Shown: one piece after another, positions 49,987 through 58,186 of the stretch
Numbering within the stretch: position 1 is the first letter of the stretch
Layout: each line of letters starts with the position of its first letter
Assembly: GCF_014648055.1 (NCBI RefSeq)
Contig: NZ_BMQJ01000005.1
Coordinates: 124,001-188,000 of the forward strand
Direction: 5' to 3'
Origin: Streptosporangium pseudovulgare
GTDB lineage: Bacteria > Actinomycetota > Actinomycetes > Streptosporangiales > Streptosporangiaceae
DNA length: 64,000 bases
Translations under genes and position numbers: made by a program
Notes under the pieces: generated by a model
Databases searched by the model: none
Seen by the model: only the letters and a program-made list of their open reading frames with translations
Told to the model about the DNA's origin: nothing

Positions 49987-51018
49987 GTGCGCCGTCGCCG
50001 TCCCGTGCCCCCGGCACCCGGACTCCGGGCTCCCGCGCCGCCGATGCCCGTCCCCGGCGTCTGCCCGTCCCCGGCGACCGCCGTCGCGGCCCTCGCCCTC
50101 GTCGCCGCGGCGGTGACGCCGTCCTGCGCCCCGCTCCCCCCGGCCGCCGCGGCCGCCGCGCCCGGGGGCCGGGACGGTCCCTGCCGCCCGGGAGAGGGCC
50201 ACGACCTGCGGGACGGCGACTTCACCCGCGCCCCGCTCCCGGCCGGCCTGCGCTGCGCCGACCTGAGCAGGGCCGTGCTGAGCGGCGTGACCCTCGCCCA
50301 CGAGGACCTGACCGGGGCGATCCTGCGCGGCGCCGACCTGCGCGGCACCGACCTCACCGGGGCCTCGCTCCGCTACGCCGACCTGCGCGCCGCCGACCTC
50401 ACCGAGGCGCAGCTCGGCGAGGTGCGCGCCGACCACGCCGACCTGCGCGGCGCGTACCTCGCCGACGCCGAGGCCGTGCAGGCGAGGTTCCCGCACGCCG
50501 ACCTCACCGGGGCCAAACTGGTCCGCGCCAACCTGGGGCAGGCCGACCTCACCGGGGCCAAACTGGTCGGCGCCAACCTGGAGGAGAGCAACGCGGAGCA
50601 GGTGGCGGCGGTCGGGGCCGACTTCACCCGGGGCAGGCTCGGCGGGACCGACCTGAACCAGGCCGGACTGGGCGACGCCACCTTCACCGGCACCGACCTC
50701 ACCGGCGCCGACCTCGGCCAGGCCGACCTGCGCGGCGCCGACTTCACCGGGGCGGTCATCGAGGGGACCACCTTCGACCAGGCCCGCGGCGTGGACCTGG
50801 CGGGCGCCCGGGGCTTCCCGGCCGGCCTCCGCGACCCGTGGAACCGGCGGCCCAGGTCCGCGACGTCCAACCCCCGGGTCGGGCCGCCGGAGACGAACCT
50901 CCTGCCGGAACGGCCCGCCGTCGGGCCCGTCATGGTGGCCTTCAGCGCGGCGGGCATGATCCTGCTGCTGGCGGGCTGGGCCGTACGGACCCGGTGGCGG
51001 CGCCGGCGGCGCGACTGA
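49987..51018 (+). CDS. Exported pentapeptide-repeat protein
   Basis: 343 residues from GTG 49987 with GAAGGAGG five bases upstream. A long basic, Pro-rich N-terminus with a hydrophobic segment (ATAVAALALVAAAVTPSC) suggests export, possibly as a lipoprotein. About 35 tandem A(D/N)LXX pentapeptides (residues 85-268, for example ADLRGTDLTGASLRYADL) form a right-handed beta-helix. The C-terminus has a membrane helix (about 314-333) and an Arg-rich tail. Unlike Qnr/MfpA-type gyrase mimics, it appears to be surface-located. Function unknown. Confidence 0.9.
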   Translation: MRRRRPVPPAPGLRAPAPPMPVPGVCPSPATAVAALALVAAAVTPSCAPLPPAAAAAAPGGRDGPCRPGEGHDLRDGDFTRAPLPAGLRCADLSRAVLSGVTLAHEDLTGAILRGADLRGTDLTGASLRYADLRAADLTEAQLGEVRADHADLRGAYLADAEAVQARFPHADLTGAKLVRANLGQADLTGAKLVGANLEESNAEQVAAVGADFTRGRLGGTDLNQAGLGDATFTGTDLTGADLGQADLRGADFTGAVIEGTTFDQARGVDLAGARGFPAGLRDPWNRRPRSATSNPRVGPPETNLLPERPAVGPVMVAFSAAGMILLLAGWAVRTRWRRRRRD

Positions 51019-51051
51019 GCCGCGGCGCGGCCCGCACCACCGCCGGCGGGG

Positions 51052-52446
51052 TCAGATGCCGCTGGGGGTCATCGGCTGCATCAGACGGCGGGCCGCCTCG
51101 GTGATGGAGCCGGACAGCGAGGGGTAGACCGCGAAGGTGTGGGCGACCTGGTCGACGGTGAGCCGCTGCTGCACCGCCAGCGAGACCGCCAGGATCAGCT
51201 CGGACGCGCGGGGGGCGACCACCACGCCGCCGAGGACGATGCCGGTGTGCGGGCGGCAGAACAGCTTCACGAAGCCGTCGTTGAACCCCTGCATCTTCGC
51301 CCGGGCGTTGGTGGCCAGCGGCAGCTTGACGACGGTGGCCTCGATCTCGCCGGCCTCGATCGACTTCTGGGTGACGCCCACCGCGGCGATCTCCGGGTCG
51401 GTGAAGATGTTGGAGGCGACGGTGGCCAGGCGGAGCGGCTGCACCGCCTCGCCGAGCGCGTGCCAGACCGCGATCCGGCCCTGCATCGCCGCGACCGAGG
51501 CGAGCATCAGCACGCCGGTGCAGTCACCGGCGGCGTACACGCCGGGCGCCGAGGTGCGCGAGACCTTGTCCACCTGGACGAAGCCGCCCCGGTCGAGGGT
51601 GACCCCGGCCTCCTCCAGCCCGATCCCCGCGGTGTTGGGCACCATGCCGACCGTCATCAGGCAGTGGCTGCCCTCGGCGGTGCGGCCGTCCTCCAGCGTG
51701 ACGACCACGCCGTCGGCGGTGCGCTTGACCGACTCCGCGCGGGAGCGGCCCATGACGTTCATCCCGCGCCGGCGGTAGACCTCCTCAAGGACCTCCGCGG
51801 CGTCGGCGTCCTCGTTGGGCATCATCCGGTCGCGCGAGGACACGAGCGTGACCTCCGAGCCGAGCGAGCGGTAGGCGCCCGCGAGCTCGGCGCCGGTGAC
51901 GCCGGAGCCGACCACGATGAGGTGCTCGGGCAGCTCCCTGAGGTCGTACAGCTGGCGCCAGGTGAGGATGCGCTCGCCGTCGGGCTCGGCGCCGGCGAGG
52001 ATGCGCGGGGTCGCGCCGGTCGCCACGATGACCACGTCGGCGCGGATCGTCCGGTCGCCGGCCCTGACCACCTGCGGGTCGACCAGCCGCCCGGGTGCCC
52101 GGACCACCTCGACCCCCTCGGCCGCCAGCCTGGCCGCGATGTCGGCCGACTGGGCGCGGGCCAGCTCCTTGACGCGCCGGTTGACCTCCGGCATGTCGGC
52201 GATGACGCCGCCGGCGTCGCCGTCGGGGCCGCCGGTGTAGTGGACGCCCAGCATGCTGGCGTCGAGGAGCGCCTGCTTGCGCACGGAGCTGGCGATCAGC
52301 GTCTTGGACGGCACGCAGTCGGTGAGCACGCAGGCCCCGCCGGGACCGTCCTGCTCGACGACCGTGACCTGTGCGCCGAGCTGCGCGGCCACGAGTGCCG
52401 CCTCGTAACCGCCGGGTCCGCCGCCGATGATAACGATCCTTGTCAC
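51052..52446 (-). CDS. lpdA: LpdA-type flavoprotein disulfide reductase/NAD(P)H quinone reductase
   Basis: 464 residues. The FAD site is IVIIGGGPGGYEAALVAA, the redox pair Cys39/Cys44 is in GGACVLTDCVPSK, the NAD(P) site is IVVGSGVTGAELAG, and YAAGDCTG binds FAD. The dimerisation domain ends FAVYPSLSGSITEA. Where true lipoamide dehydrogenases have H-x-H-P-x4-E, this protein has no His. It therefore probably does not turn over lipoamide and resembles mycobacterial LpdA (Rv3303c). The GTG at 52446 was chosen because it starts directly before the FAD motif. It is divergent from the GGCT-fold gene. Confidence 0.92.
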   Translation of the reverse strand: MTRIVIIGGGPGGYEAALVAAQLGAQVTVVEQDGPGGACVLTDCVPSKTLIASSVRKQALLDASMLGVHYTGGPDGDAGGVIADMPEVNRRVKELARAQSADIAARLAAEGVEVVRAPGRLVDPQVVRAGDRTIRADVVIVATGATPRILAGAEPDGERILTWRQLYDLRELPEHLIVVGSGVTGAELAGAYRSLGSEVTLVSSRDRMMPNEDADAAEVLEEVYRRRGMNVMGRSRAESVKRTADGVVVTLEDGRTAEGSHCLMTVGMVPNTAGIGLEEAGVTLDRGGFVQVDKVSRTSAPGVYAAGDCTGVLMLASVAAMQGRIAVWHALGEAVQPLRLATVASNIFTDPEIAAVGVTQKSIEAGEIEATVVKLPLATNARAKMQGFNDGFVKLFCRPHTGIVLGGVVVAPRASELILAVSLAVQQRLTVDQVAHTFAVYPSLSGSITEAARRLMQPMTPSGI

Positions 52447-52573
52447 ATCCCTATTCTTCCGCATTACCGGACCGGTCGGCTCGCCGTACCCCGGGAAAGC
52501 CTCGGAACCCACGGCGACGGCGGGGAAAATCGACACCGGCCGAGCCTGCGTGATCGCCGGGCGGTTCTTCGAT

Positions 52574-52579
52574 TAGTGT
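52574..52579 (+). promoter_or_regulatory. -10 box of a leaderless transcript (GGCT-fold gene)
   Basis: TAGTGT ends 8 bases before the GTG at 52588, and there is no ribosome site between. This spacing is typical of actinobacterial leaderless mRNAs that begin at the start codon. Confidence 0.55.
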
Positions 52580-52587
52580 TTGGTGCC

Positions 52588-53040
52588 GTGCCTGTCTACG
52601 CCGCCTACGGCAGCAACATGGACCCGAAGCAGATGGCCCAGCGGGCCCCCCACTCCCCCATGCGGGGATCGGGCTGGCTCCAGGGCTGGCGCCTGACGTT
52701 CGGCGGGAACGACCTCGGCTGGGAGGGCGCGCTCGCCACCATCGTGGAGGAGGCCGGCGAGCAGGTCTTCGTCGTCCTCTACGACGTGCCCGAGTGGGAC
52801 GAGACCACCCTCGACCAGTGGGAGGGGGCCGCGGCCGGCCTCTACCACAAGGTCAGGCTCCGGGTGCAGACCCTGGAGGGCGAGATCGTGGCCTGGTTCT
52901 ACGTGCTCGACGGCTACGAGGGCGGGCTGCCCTCCGCCCGCTACCTCGGCATCCTGGCCGAGGCGGCGGAGAAGGCCGGGGCGCCCGACGACTACGTCCG
53001 GGCGCTGCGCGAGCGCCCCTGCTCGTCCCTGGGAAGCTGA
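52588..53040 (+). CDS. Gamma-glutamylcyclotransferase-fold (GGCT/AIG2-like) protein
   Basis: 150 residues. The N-terminal PVYAAYGSNMDPKQM is the glycine-rich substrate loop of the GGCT fold, and FVVLYDVPEWDETTLDQWEG and AWFYVLDGYEGGLPS carry the expected acidic and aromatic residues. Members release 5-oxoproline from gamma-glutamyl compounds, but many actinobacterial homologues have unknown substrates. The GTG start directly after a -10 box indicates a leaderless transcript. It is divergent from lpdA and 95 bp before the purine nucleoside phosphorylase gene. Confidence 0.88.
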   Translation: MPVYAAYGSNMDPKQMAQRAPHSPMRGSGWLQGWRLTFGGNDLGWEGALATIVEEAGEQVFVVLYDVPEWDETTLDQWEGAAAGLYHKVRLRVQTLEGEIVAWFYVLDGYEGGLPSARYLGILAEAAEKAGAPDDYVRALRERPCSSLGS

Positions 53041-53122
53041 GCCGTAGGAGGGCACGAGCGCTCTCGCGGGCGGCACGGACCGTGCCCGTTCCACGGTGCG
53101 GCGTCGCCGTCCTGACGGCGAG

Positions 53123-53128
53123 TAACCT
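53123..53128 (+). promoter_or_regulatory. -10 box of a leaderless transcript (PNP gene)
   Basis: TAACCT ends 7 bases before the GTG start at 53136, without a ribosome site. No clear -35 element was found. Confidence 0.5.
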
Positions 53129-53135
53129 CTGATGC

Positions 53136-53939
53136 GTGACGAATGACCCTTATGCACTCGCCGAGGACGCCGCGACCGCTCTCAAGGACGCCCTGGGAGT
53201 CGAGTCCGTCGATGTCGCCCTGGTGATGGGTTCGGGCTGGGTCCCGGCCGCCGACGCGATCGGTGAGACGATCGCCGAGGTCCCGGTGACCGATCTGCCC
53301 GGGTTCGCCCCGCCCCTGGTCGCGGGCCACGCGGGCCGGATCCGCGCGGTGCGGACCGCGCTGGGCAAGATCGCGCTGATCTTCCTGGGCCGTACCCACC
53401 TCTACGAGGGCCGCGGCGTGGAGCCGGTCGTGCACGGCGTGCGGACCGCGATCGCCGCCGGCGCCCGCACGGTCGTGCTGACCAACGCCGCGGGCGGTCT
53501 GCGCCCGGAGACGCAGGCGGTCGGCGAGGCCGTCCTGATCAGCGACCACATCAACCTGACCGGGGCCAACCCGATCACCGGCGCCACCTTCATCGACCTC
53601 ACCGACGTCTACACCCCGCGCCTGCGCGACCTGGTCCGCGAGGTGGACCCGTCGATGGCGGAGGGCGTCTACATCGCGTTCCGCGGCCCGACCTACGAGA
53701 CCCCGGCCGAGGTCCGCATGTGCCGGGCCCTCGGCGGCGACATGGTCGGCATGTCCACCGTGCTGGAGGCCGTCGCCGCCCGCGAGGGCGGGGCCGAGGT
53801 GCTGGGGATCTCGCTCGTCACCAACCCGGGCGCCGGGCTGGTGGGCGAGCCGCTGAACCACCACGAGGTGCTGGAGGTCGGCCGCGCCACCGCCGCGCGC
53901 ATGGGCGCGCTGCTGTCGAAGGTCGTCGACAAGCTCTGA
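53136..53939 (+). CDS. punA: Purine nucleoside phosphorylase
   Basis: 267 residues of the trimeric (PNP class II) family. Signatures are VMGSGWVPAAD, phosphate-binding GRTHLYEG, TNAAGGLRPE, and FRGPTYETPAEVRM followed by GGDMVGMSTVLEA (base recognition by Glu and Asn in LGISLVTNPGAG). It cleaves inosine and guanosine with phosphate, giving ribose-1-phosphate. The phosphomutase downstream (54.1 kb) may convert this product, and the adenosine deaminase (58.2 kb) supplies inosine, so the three form a purine-salvage set. GTG start on a leaderless transcript. Confidence 0.95.
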   Translation: MTNDPYALAEDAATALKDALGVESVDVALVMGSGWVPAADAIGETIAEVPVTDLPGFAPPLVAGHAGRIRAVRTALGKIALIFLGRTHLYEGRGVEPVVHGVRTAIAAGARTVVLTNAAGGLRPETQAVGEAVLISDHINLTGANPITGATFIDLTDVYTPRLRDLVREVDPSMAEGVYIAFRGPTYETPAEVRMCRALGGDMVGMSTVLEAVAAREGGAEVLGISLVTNPGAGLVGEPLNHHEVLEVGRATAARMGALLSKVVDKL

Positions 53940-54061
53940 CCCCCGTCCCGGCCCGCGAGGAGGCCGGGACGCCGAGAAACCACCCGGCGGTGCCCGCGAG
54001 GCGGGCCGGCCCGATGACGGACCCGGCGGAGGCGGCGGGCCGCCGCCGGCAGGAGGCGACG

Positions 54062-55708
54062 TTGAACAGCGATCTCGTACGGCGCGCGCGGGACTGGCAG
54101 GCCCAGGACCCCGACCCGGAGACCCGCGCCGAGCTCGGCGCGCTGCTGGAGGGCGGCGACGAGGCGGCGCTGCGCGAGCGGTTCGGGGCCAAGCTGGAGT
54201 TCGGCACCGCGGGGCTCCGCGGCGAGCTGGGCGCCGGCCCCAACCGGATGAACCGGGTCACCGTCATGCGCGCCGCCGCGGGCCTGGCCCGGGTGCTCGG
54301 GCCGGGCGGGCACGTCGTGATCGGCTACGACGCCCGGTACAACTCCGACATCTTCGCCCGCGACACCGCCGCCGTGCTCACCGGCGCCGGGCTGCGCGTC
54401 TCGGTGCTGCCCGGCCCGCTGCCCACCCCGGTGCTGGCCTTCGCCGTGCGGCACCTCGTCGCCGACGCCGGCGTGATGGTCACCGCCAGCCACAACCCGC
54501 CCCGGGACAACGGCTACAAGGTCTACTGGGGCGACGGCTCGCAGATCGTGCCGCCGGTGGACCGGGAGATCTCCGACGCGATCGACGCCGTCGGGGACGT
54601 CTCCGGGCTGCCGCTCGGCTCCCCCGACGACGACGCCTGGACCGCGCTGGGCGAGGAGATCGTGGCCTCCTACGTGGACGCGGTCACCGCGCTGCCGATC
54701 GGGGACGCCCGCGACCTGAGGGTGGCCTACACGCCGCTGCACGGCGTGGGCGCGGTGACGCTGACCGGCGCCTTCCTGGCGGCCGGGTTCGAGGCCCCGG
54801 TCGTCGTGGAGGCCCAGGCCGCCCCGGACCCCGACTTCCCCACCGTCGCCTTCCCCAACCCGGAGGAGCCGGGCGCGATGGACCTCGCGCTGGAGCTCGG
54901 CGGGCGGATCGGCGCGGACATCGTGCTGGCCAACGACCCCGACGCCGACCGCTGCGCGGTGGGCGTTCCCCTGCCGGACGGCGGCCACCGGATGCTCACC
55001 GGCGACGAGCTCGGCGCCCTGCTGGGCGAGCACGTGATCCGGAACACCTCCGGCGACGAACGCCTGGTCGCCACCACCATCGTCTCGTCGTCCCTGCTCG
55101 GCAAGATCGCCGCCGGGTACGGCGTGCGCCACGCCGAGACCCTCACCGGCTTCAAGTGGATCATGCGGGCCGCGGGCGGCGACCTCGTCTTCGGCTACGA
55201 GGAGGCGCTGGGCTACAGCGTCGGCACCGGCGACGGCCTGCCGGTCCGGGACAAGGACGGCATCGGGGCGGCGCTGACCGTCGCCGGGCTGGCCGCCCGC
55301 GCCAAGCGCGACGGCCGCACCCTGCTCGACCTGCTCGACGACCAGGCCCGCCGGTACGGCCTGCACGCCACCTCCCAGCTCTCGGTCCGGGTGGACGACC
55401 TGTCCCTGATCGCCGACGCGATGGCCGGGCTGCGCGCCACGCCGCCGGCCGAGCTGGGCGGCCGGATGGTCGAGTCCGCCGACGACCTGCGCGAGGGCGC
55501 GGGCGGCCTGCCGCCCACCGACGGCCTGCGCTACCGGCTGTCCGGCGGCGCCCGCGTCGTCGTCCGCCCGTCGGGCACCGAGCCCAAGCTCAAGTGCTAT
55601 CTGGAGGTCGTCGTCCCGGTCACCGGGGAGGTCTCCGAGGCGCGGACCCGGGCCGCCGCCGACCTGGACGCCCTCCGCGCCGACCTGTCGGCCGCCCTGG
55701 GCCTGTAG
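54062..55708 (+). CDS. pmmB: Phospho-sugar mutase (phosphomannomutase PmmB type)
   Basis: 548 residues from a TTG at 54062, chosen for GGAGG five bases upstream; an ATG at 54014 would add 16 residues. It is an alpha-D-phosphohexomutase with FGTAGLRGELGAGPNRMN, the phosphoserine loop VTASHNPPRDNGYKVY (Ser143), metal loop DPDADRCAVG, sugar-binding GYEEALGYS and phosphate-binding RPSGTEPKLK. This long form accompanies PNP in actinobacteria and may work as a phosphopentomutase or phosphomannomutase; sequence alone does not decide. It is codirectional with PNP, 122 bp apart. Confidence 0.93.
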   Translation: MNSDLVRRARDWQAQDPDPETRAELGALLEGGDEAALRERFGAKLEFGTAGLRGELGAGPNRMNRVTVMRAAAGLARVLGPGGHVVIGYDARYNSDIFARDTAAVLTGAGLRVSVLPGPLPTPVLAFAVRHLVADAGVMVTASHNPPRDNGYKVYWGDGSQIVPPVDREISDAIDAVGDVSGLPLGSPDDDAWTALGEEIVASYVDAVTALPIGDARDLRVAYTPLHGVGAVTLTGAFLAAGFEAPVVVEAQAAPDPDFPTVAFPNPEEPGAMDLALELGGRIGADIVLANDPDADRCAVGVPLPDGGHRMLTGDELGALLGEHVIRNTSGDERLVATTIVSSSLLGKIAAGYGVRHAETLTGFKWIMRAAGGDLVFGYEEALGYSVGTGDGLPVRDKDGIGAALTVAGLAARAKRDGRTLLDLLDDQARRYGLHATSQLSVRVDDLSLIADAMAGLRATPPAELGGRMVESADDLREGAGGLPPTDGLRYRLSGGARVVVRPSGTEPKLKCYLEVVVPVTGEVSEARTRAAADLDALRADLSAALGL

Positions 55709-55786
55709 GGACCGGGGTCCCCCGTGGGGCCCGGTTCCGCTCCGTCCCCGGAACCGGCGTCCGAGTTCTCGGTGACCGCCGCGGAC

Positions 55787-55870
55787 GATGGTCTCATTTC
55801 TGAGCATCTCAAAGTTGAGAGTCTCATTTCTGAGACGCTCAGGAATGAGTGTCTCAGAAATGAGACCATC
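55787..55870. repeat. 15-bp-period array of five CTCA-N4-TGAG palindromes
   Basis: Five 12-bp units CTCANNNNTGAG start at 55793, 55808, 55823, 55838 and 55853, each separated by exactly 3 bases. Centres are TTTC, AAGT, TTTC, GGAA and GAAA. Units 1 and 5 with their flanks form an 18-bp perfect inverted repeat (55787-55804 and 55853-55870). The block is far more AT-rich than its surroundings. It ends 6 bp before the GTG of the ATPase-nuclease gene and so occupies its promoter and start region. Confidence 0.92.
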
Positions 55871-55875
55871 GGGTC

Positions 55876-57342
55876 GTGGACGGTTTCATCGGGAGATCAC
55901 GAGAGCTCGGCAAGCTGCGTCGGCTGCTGGTCAGGGTCGAGGCGGGAGGCCGCGTCGGCAGGCCGGGCCGGGCCATCCTCATCCGCGGCCGTCGCCGGGT
56001 CGGCAAGTCGCGTCTGGCCGAGGAGTTCATCCGACGCGCCGGCGTGCCCCACTTCTTCTACTCCGCCGCCCGCGGACCTGCGGCCCAGCAGATCCGGAGG
56101 TTCGTCGAGGCCGCCGCCACGTCCGACCTCCCCGCCGCCCATCTGCTGGCCGGGCAGTCACCGGACTCCTGGGACTCCGCGCTGCGCCTCCTGGCCGCTT
56201 CCCTCCCCCCGGACTCCCCGAGCGTCGTGGTCATCGACGAACTGCCCTACCTGATCGCGAGCAGCCCCGACCTCGAAAGCGTCCTTCAGGTGCTGTTCGA
56301 CCGGGAGTTCTCCCGCCTGCCCGTGCTGCTCATCCTGATCGGTTCCGATCTGTCGATGATGGAGGCGATCAACCAGTACGACCGGCCCTTCTACATGCGG
56401 GCCACCGAGATGGTGGTCAATCCGCTCACCCCGGCGGACGTGGCCGACAAGCTGGAGCTGCCCGCGGCCACCGCCATGGACGCCCATCTGGTGTCCGGAG
56501 GGCTGCCGATGCTCTGCGAGGAATGGGAGCCGGGACTCTCCGTCCAGGAGTACCTCCGGGAGGCCCTGACGGACTCCACGTCGTCCCTGATCGTGAGCGG
56601 CGAGCGCGCGCTCTCCGCCGAGCTGCCGCCAGACGCCCAGGCGCGGACCGTGCTCGGCGCGATCGGTTCGGGGCAGCGCACCCGCTCCTCGATAGAGCGT
56701 GCGGTCCCCGGCGTCCCGAGGGCCTCGCTCAACCGGGCATTGCAACTCCTGCTGGAGAAACGGCTGGTCACCGCGGAGCTTCCCCTCTCCACCCGGCCCT
56801 CACGCGAGACCCGGTACCACATCGCGGACACGCACCTGCGATTCTGGCTGGCCTTCGTCGGCCCGTGGCTTCCGGAGATCGAAAGGGACAGGGGTGACCT
56901 GGCCCTCGCCCACTTCCAACGGACGTGGACGTCCTGGCGAGGAACCGCGGTCGAACCGGTCATCCGGGAATCCCTGCGACGCATGGACGGGCTGCCCGAA
57001 CAGACAGGAGCCGTCGGCGGCTACTGGACCCGCACCAACGATCCGGAGATCGACATCGTCGGGGCGGACCGCGAACCGATCGCCAAAAAGATCACCTTGG
57101 TCGGGTCGATCAAGTGGCTGGAGAACCGGCCGTTCGACCGGCACGACCTGAACGAGCTGATCGTCCACCGGTCCAAGCTCCCGGGCGCCGACGTCTCCAC
57201 CCCGTTGCTGGCCGTCTCGCGCAGTGGCGCCACGACCGGCGAGGTGAGGCTGATCACCCCGGAGGACCTGATCGGCGCATGGCGACTCGAAGACGGCACA
57301 CCGAAGACCGAGGCACCCGGCGAACCGGTCTCCGACACGTGA
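55876..57342 (+). CDS. AAA+/STAND-like ATPase fused to a restriction-endonuclease-like (DUF234) domain
   Basis: 488 residues. FIGRSRELGKLRRLL opens the ATPase; Walker A is GRRRVGKSRL (Lys44), Walker B is SVVVIDELPYL, and sensor-like LILIGSDLSMM and ATEMVVNPLTPADV follow. A winged-helix segment (ARTVLGAIGSGQRTRSSIERAV, ASLNRALQLLLEKRLV) leads to a C-terminal DUF234-type domain with AVEPVIRE (Glu360), NDPEIDIVG (Glu391, Asp393) and GSIKW (Lys413), a partly degenerate PD-(D/E)xK pattern. Genes of this kind are common in archaea and actinobacteria, with unknown function. The GTG at 55876 lacks a ribosome site and lies directly after the 15-bp array. The codon use appears less GC-extreme than its neighbours. 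Confidence 0.88.
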   Translation: MDGFIGRSRELGKLRRLLVRVEAGGRVGRPGRAILIRGRRRVGKSRLAEEFIRRAGVPHFFYSAARGPAAQQIRRFVEAAATSDLPAAHLLAGQSPDSWDSALRLLAASLPPDSPSVVVIDELPYLIASSPDLESVLQVLFDREFSRLPVLLILIGSDLSMMEAINQYDRPFYMRATEMVVNPLTPADVADKLELPAATAMDAHLVSGGLPMLCEEWEPGLSVQEYLREALTDSTSSLIVSGERALSAELPPDAQARTVLGAIGSGQRTRSSIERAVPGVPRASLNRALQLLLEKRLVTAELPLSTRPSRETRYHIADTHLRFWLAFVGPWLPEIERDRGDLALAHFQRTWTSWRGTAVEPVIRESLRRMDGLPEQTGAVGGYWTRTNDPEIDIVGADREPIAKKITLVGSIKWLENRPFDRHDLNELIVHRSKLPGADVSTPLLAVSRSGATTGEVRLITPEDLIGAWRLEDGTPKTEAPGEPVSDT

Positions 57343-57441
57343 CCGGCGATGGTCCCATACGCACCGTGGCGGCGGGTGGGGACGGCACGTCGGCCGTCCC
57401 CGCCCGTGGCCTGTCGGGTCGGAACGACCCGGTGTCTCCCG

Positions 57442-58158
57442 TCAGGAGACCACCACGGCGGCGACCACCACGACGAGCGCGCCCAGCAGGGCGATCATGG
57501 CGGCCGGCGCCCAGGTGAGTCTGACCGGGGCTCGCCCGGCGTCCCCCGTGTCCCCGGCGGCCGGCGCCGTACCGGAGCCGGGGGTCCCCGCCGTGCGGGC
57601 CGTACCGGAGGCCCCTGCCGTGCCGGCGGTCCGCGTGGCGGCGAAGGCGGCGGCCCGGCGGGCCGACTCGGCCCGCTCGGCGATCTGCTCGGCCACCCAG
57701 TCCGCGTGGGTCTTGCCCGCCAGCAGCTGGGCCGCGGCCTGCTCCCCCTTGGTGGGCGTCGCCTCGGTGCGGAACCGTCCGCCGGTGCGGGCGGGCCGCG
57801 CCCGCCGCGTGGCCGAGGCCCGCTCGCGGCCGGAGGTCTGCGGCGTCCAGCAGCGCACGACCGTGTCGCCGGAGGTGATCTTGATCGCGTGGGAGACCGT
57901 GACGTCGTCCACGGCCGTCCAGGGGAGGAACGTGTCCCTGAACGGGTTGCGCACCAGCACGCCGTCCTCGGCCAGGACGACCCCGGGCCGCAGGCAGGTG
58001 ATGTAGACCAGCGCGGTGATGACCGCCAGCACCGCGCCCGCGACCATCGACTCCGGCCCGCTGTAGCGGACGACGAGGTCCACCGCGTTGAGCGCGGCGA
58101 ACACCATCCAGACCCAGCCGAGGATCAGCGCGGCCCTCGACCGGAACACCTGCTTCAT
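57442..58158 (-). CDS. Membrane protein with PH-like domain
   Basis: 238 residues. Two N-terminal membrane helices (LILGWVWMVFAALNAVDLVV and AVLAVITALVYITCL) are followed by a bacterial PH-like beta-domain (GVVLAEDGVLVRNPFRDTFLPWTAVDDVTVSHAI). A long Ala/Arg/Thr-rich linker (AATRTAGTAGASGTARTAGTPG) and a C-terminal membrane helix (MIALLGALVVVVAAVVV) complete it. Such YdbT-like PH proteins are of unknown function. It lies 28 bp downstream of, and codirectional with, the adenosine deaminase gene; the pair may be cotranscribed. Confidence 0.85.
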   Translation of the reverse strand: MKQVFRSRAALILGWVWMVFAALNAVDLVVRYSGPESMVAGAVLAVITALVYITCLRPGVVLAEDGVLVRNPFRDTFLPWTAVDDVTVSHAIKITSGDTVVRCWTPQTSGRERASATRRARPARTGGRFRTEATPTKGEQAAAQLLAGKTHADWVAEQIAERAESARRAAAFAATRTAGTAGASGTARTAGTPGSGTAPAAGDTGDAGRAPVRLTWAPAAMIALLGALVVVVAAVVVS

Positions 58159-58186
58159 ACCACCGACCCCACTCCCGGAGCCCCGC

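Noticed and set aside
55793-55864. The 15-bp array read as coding (a five-residue repeat such as VSFLR or LRNET)
   Set aside because: The period of 15 bp is a multiple of 3, so some frames stay open by necessity; the palindromic constraint and the AT-rich composition point to DNA-level function.
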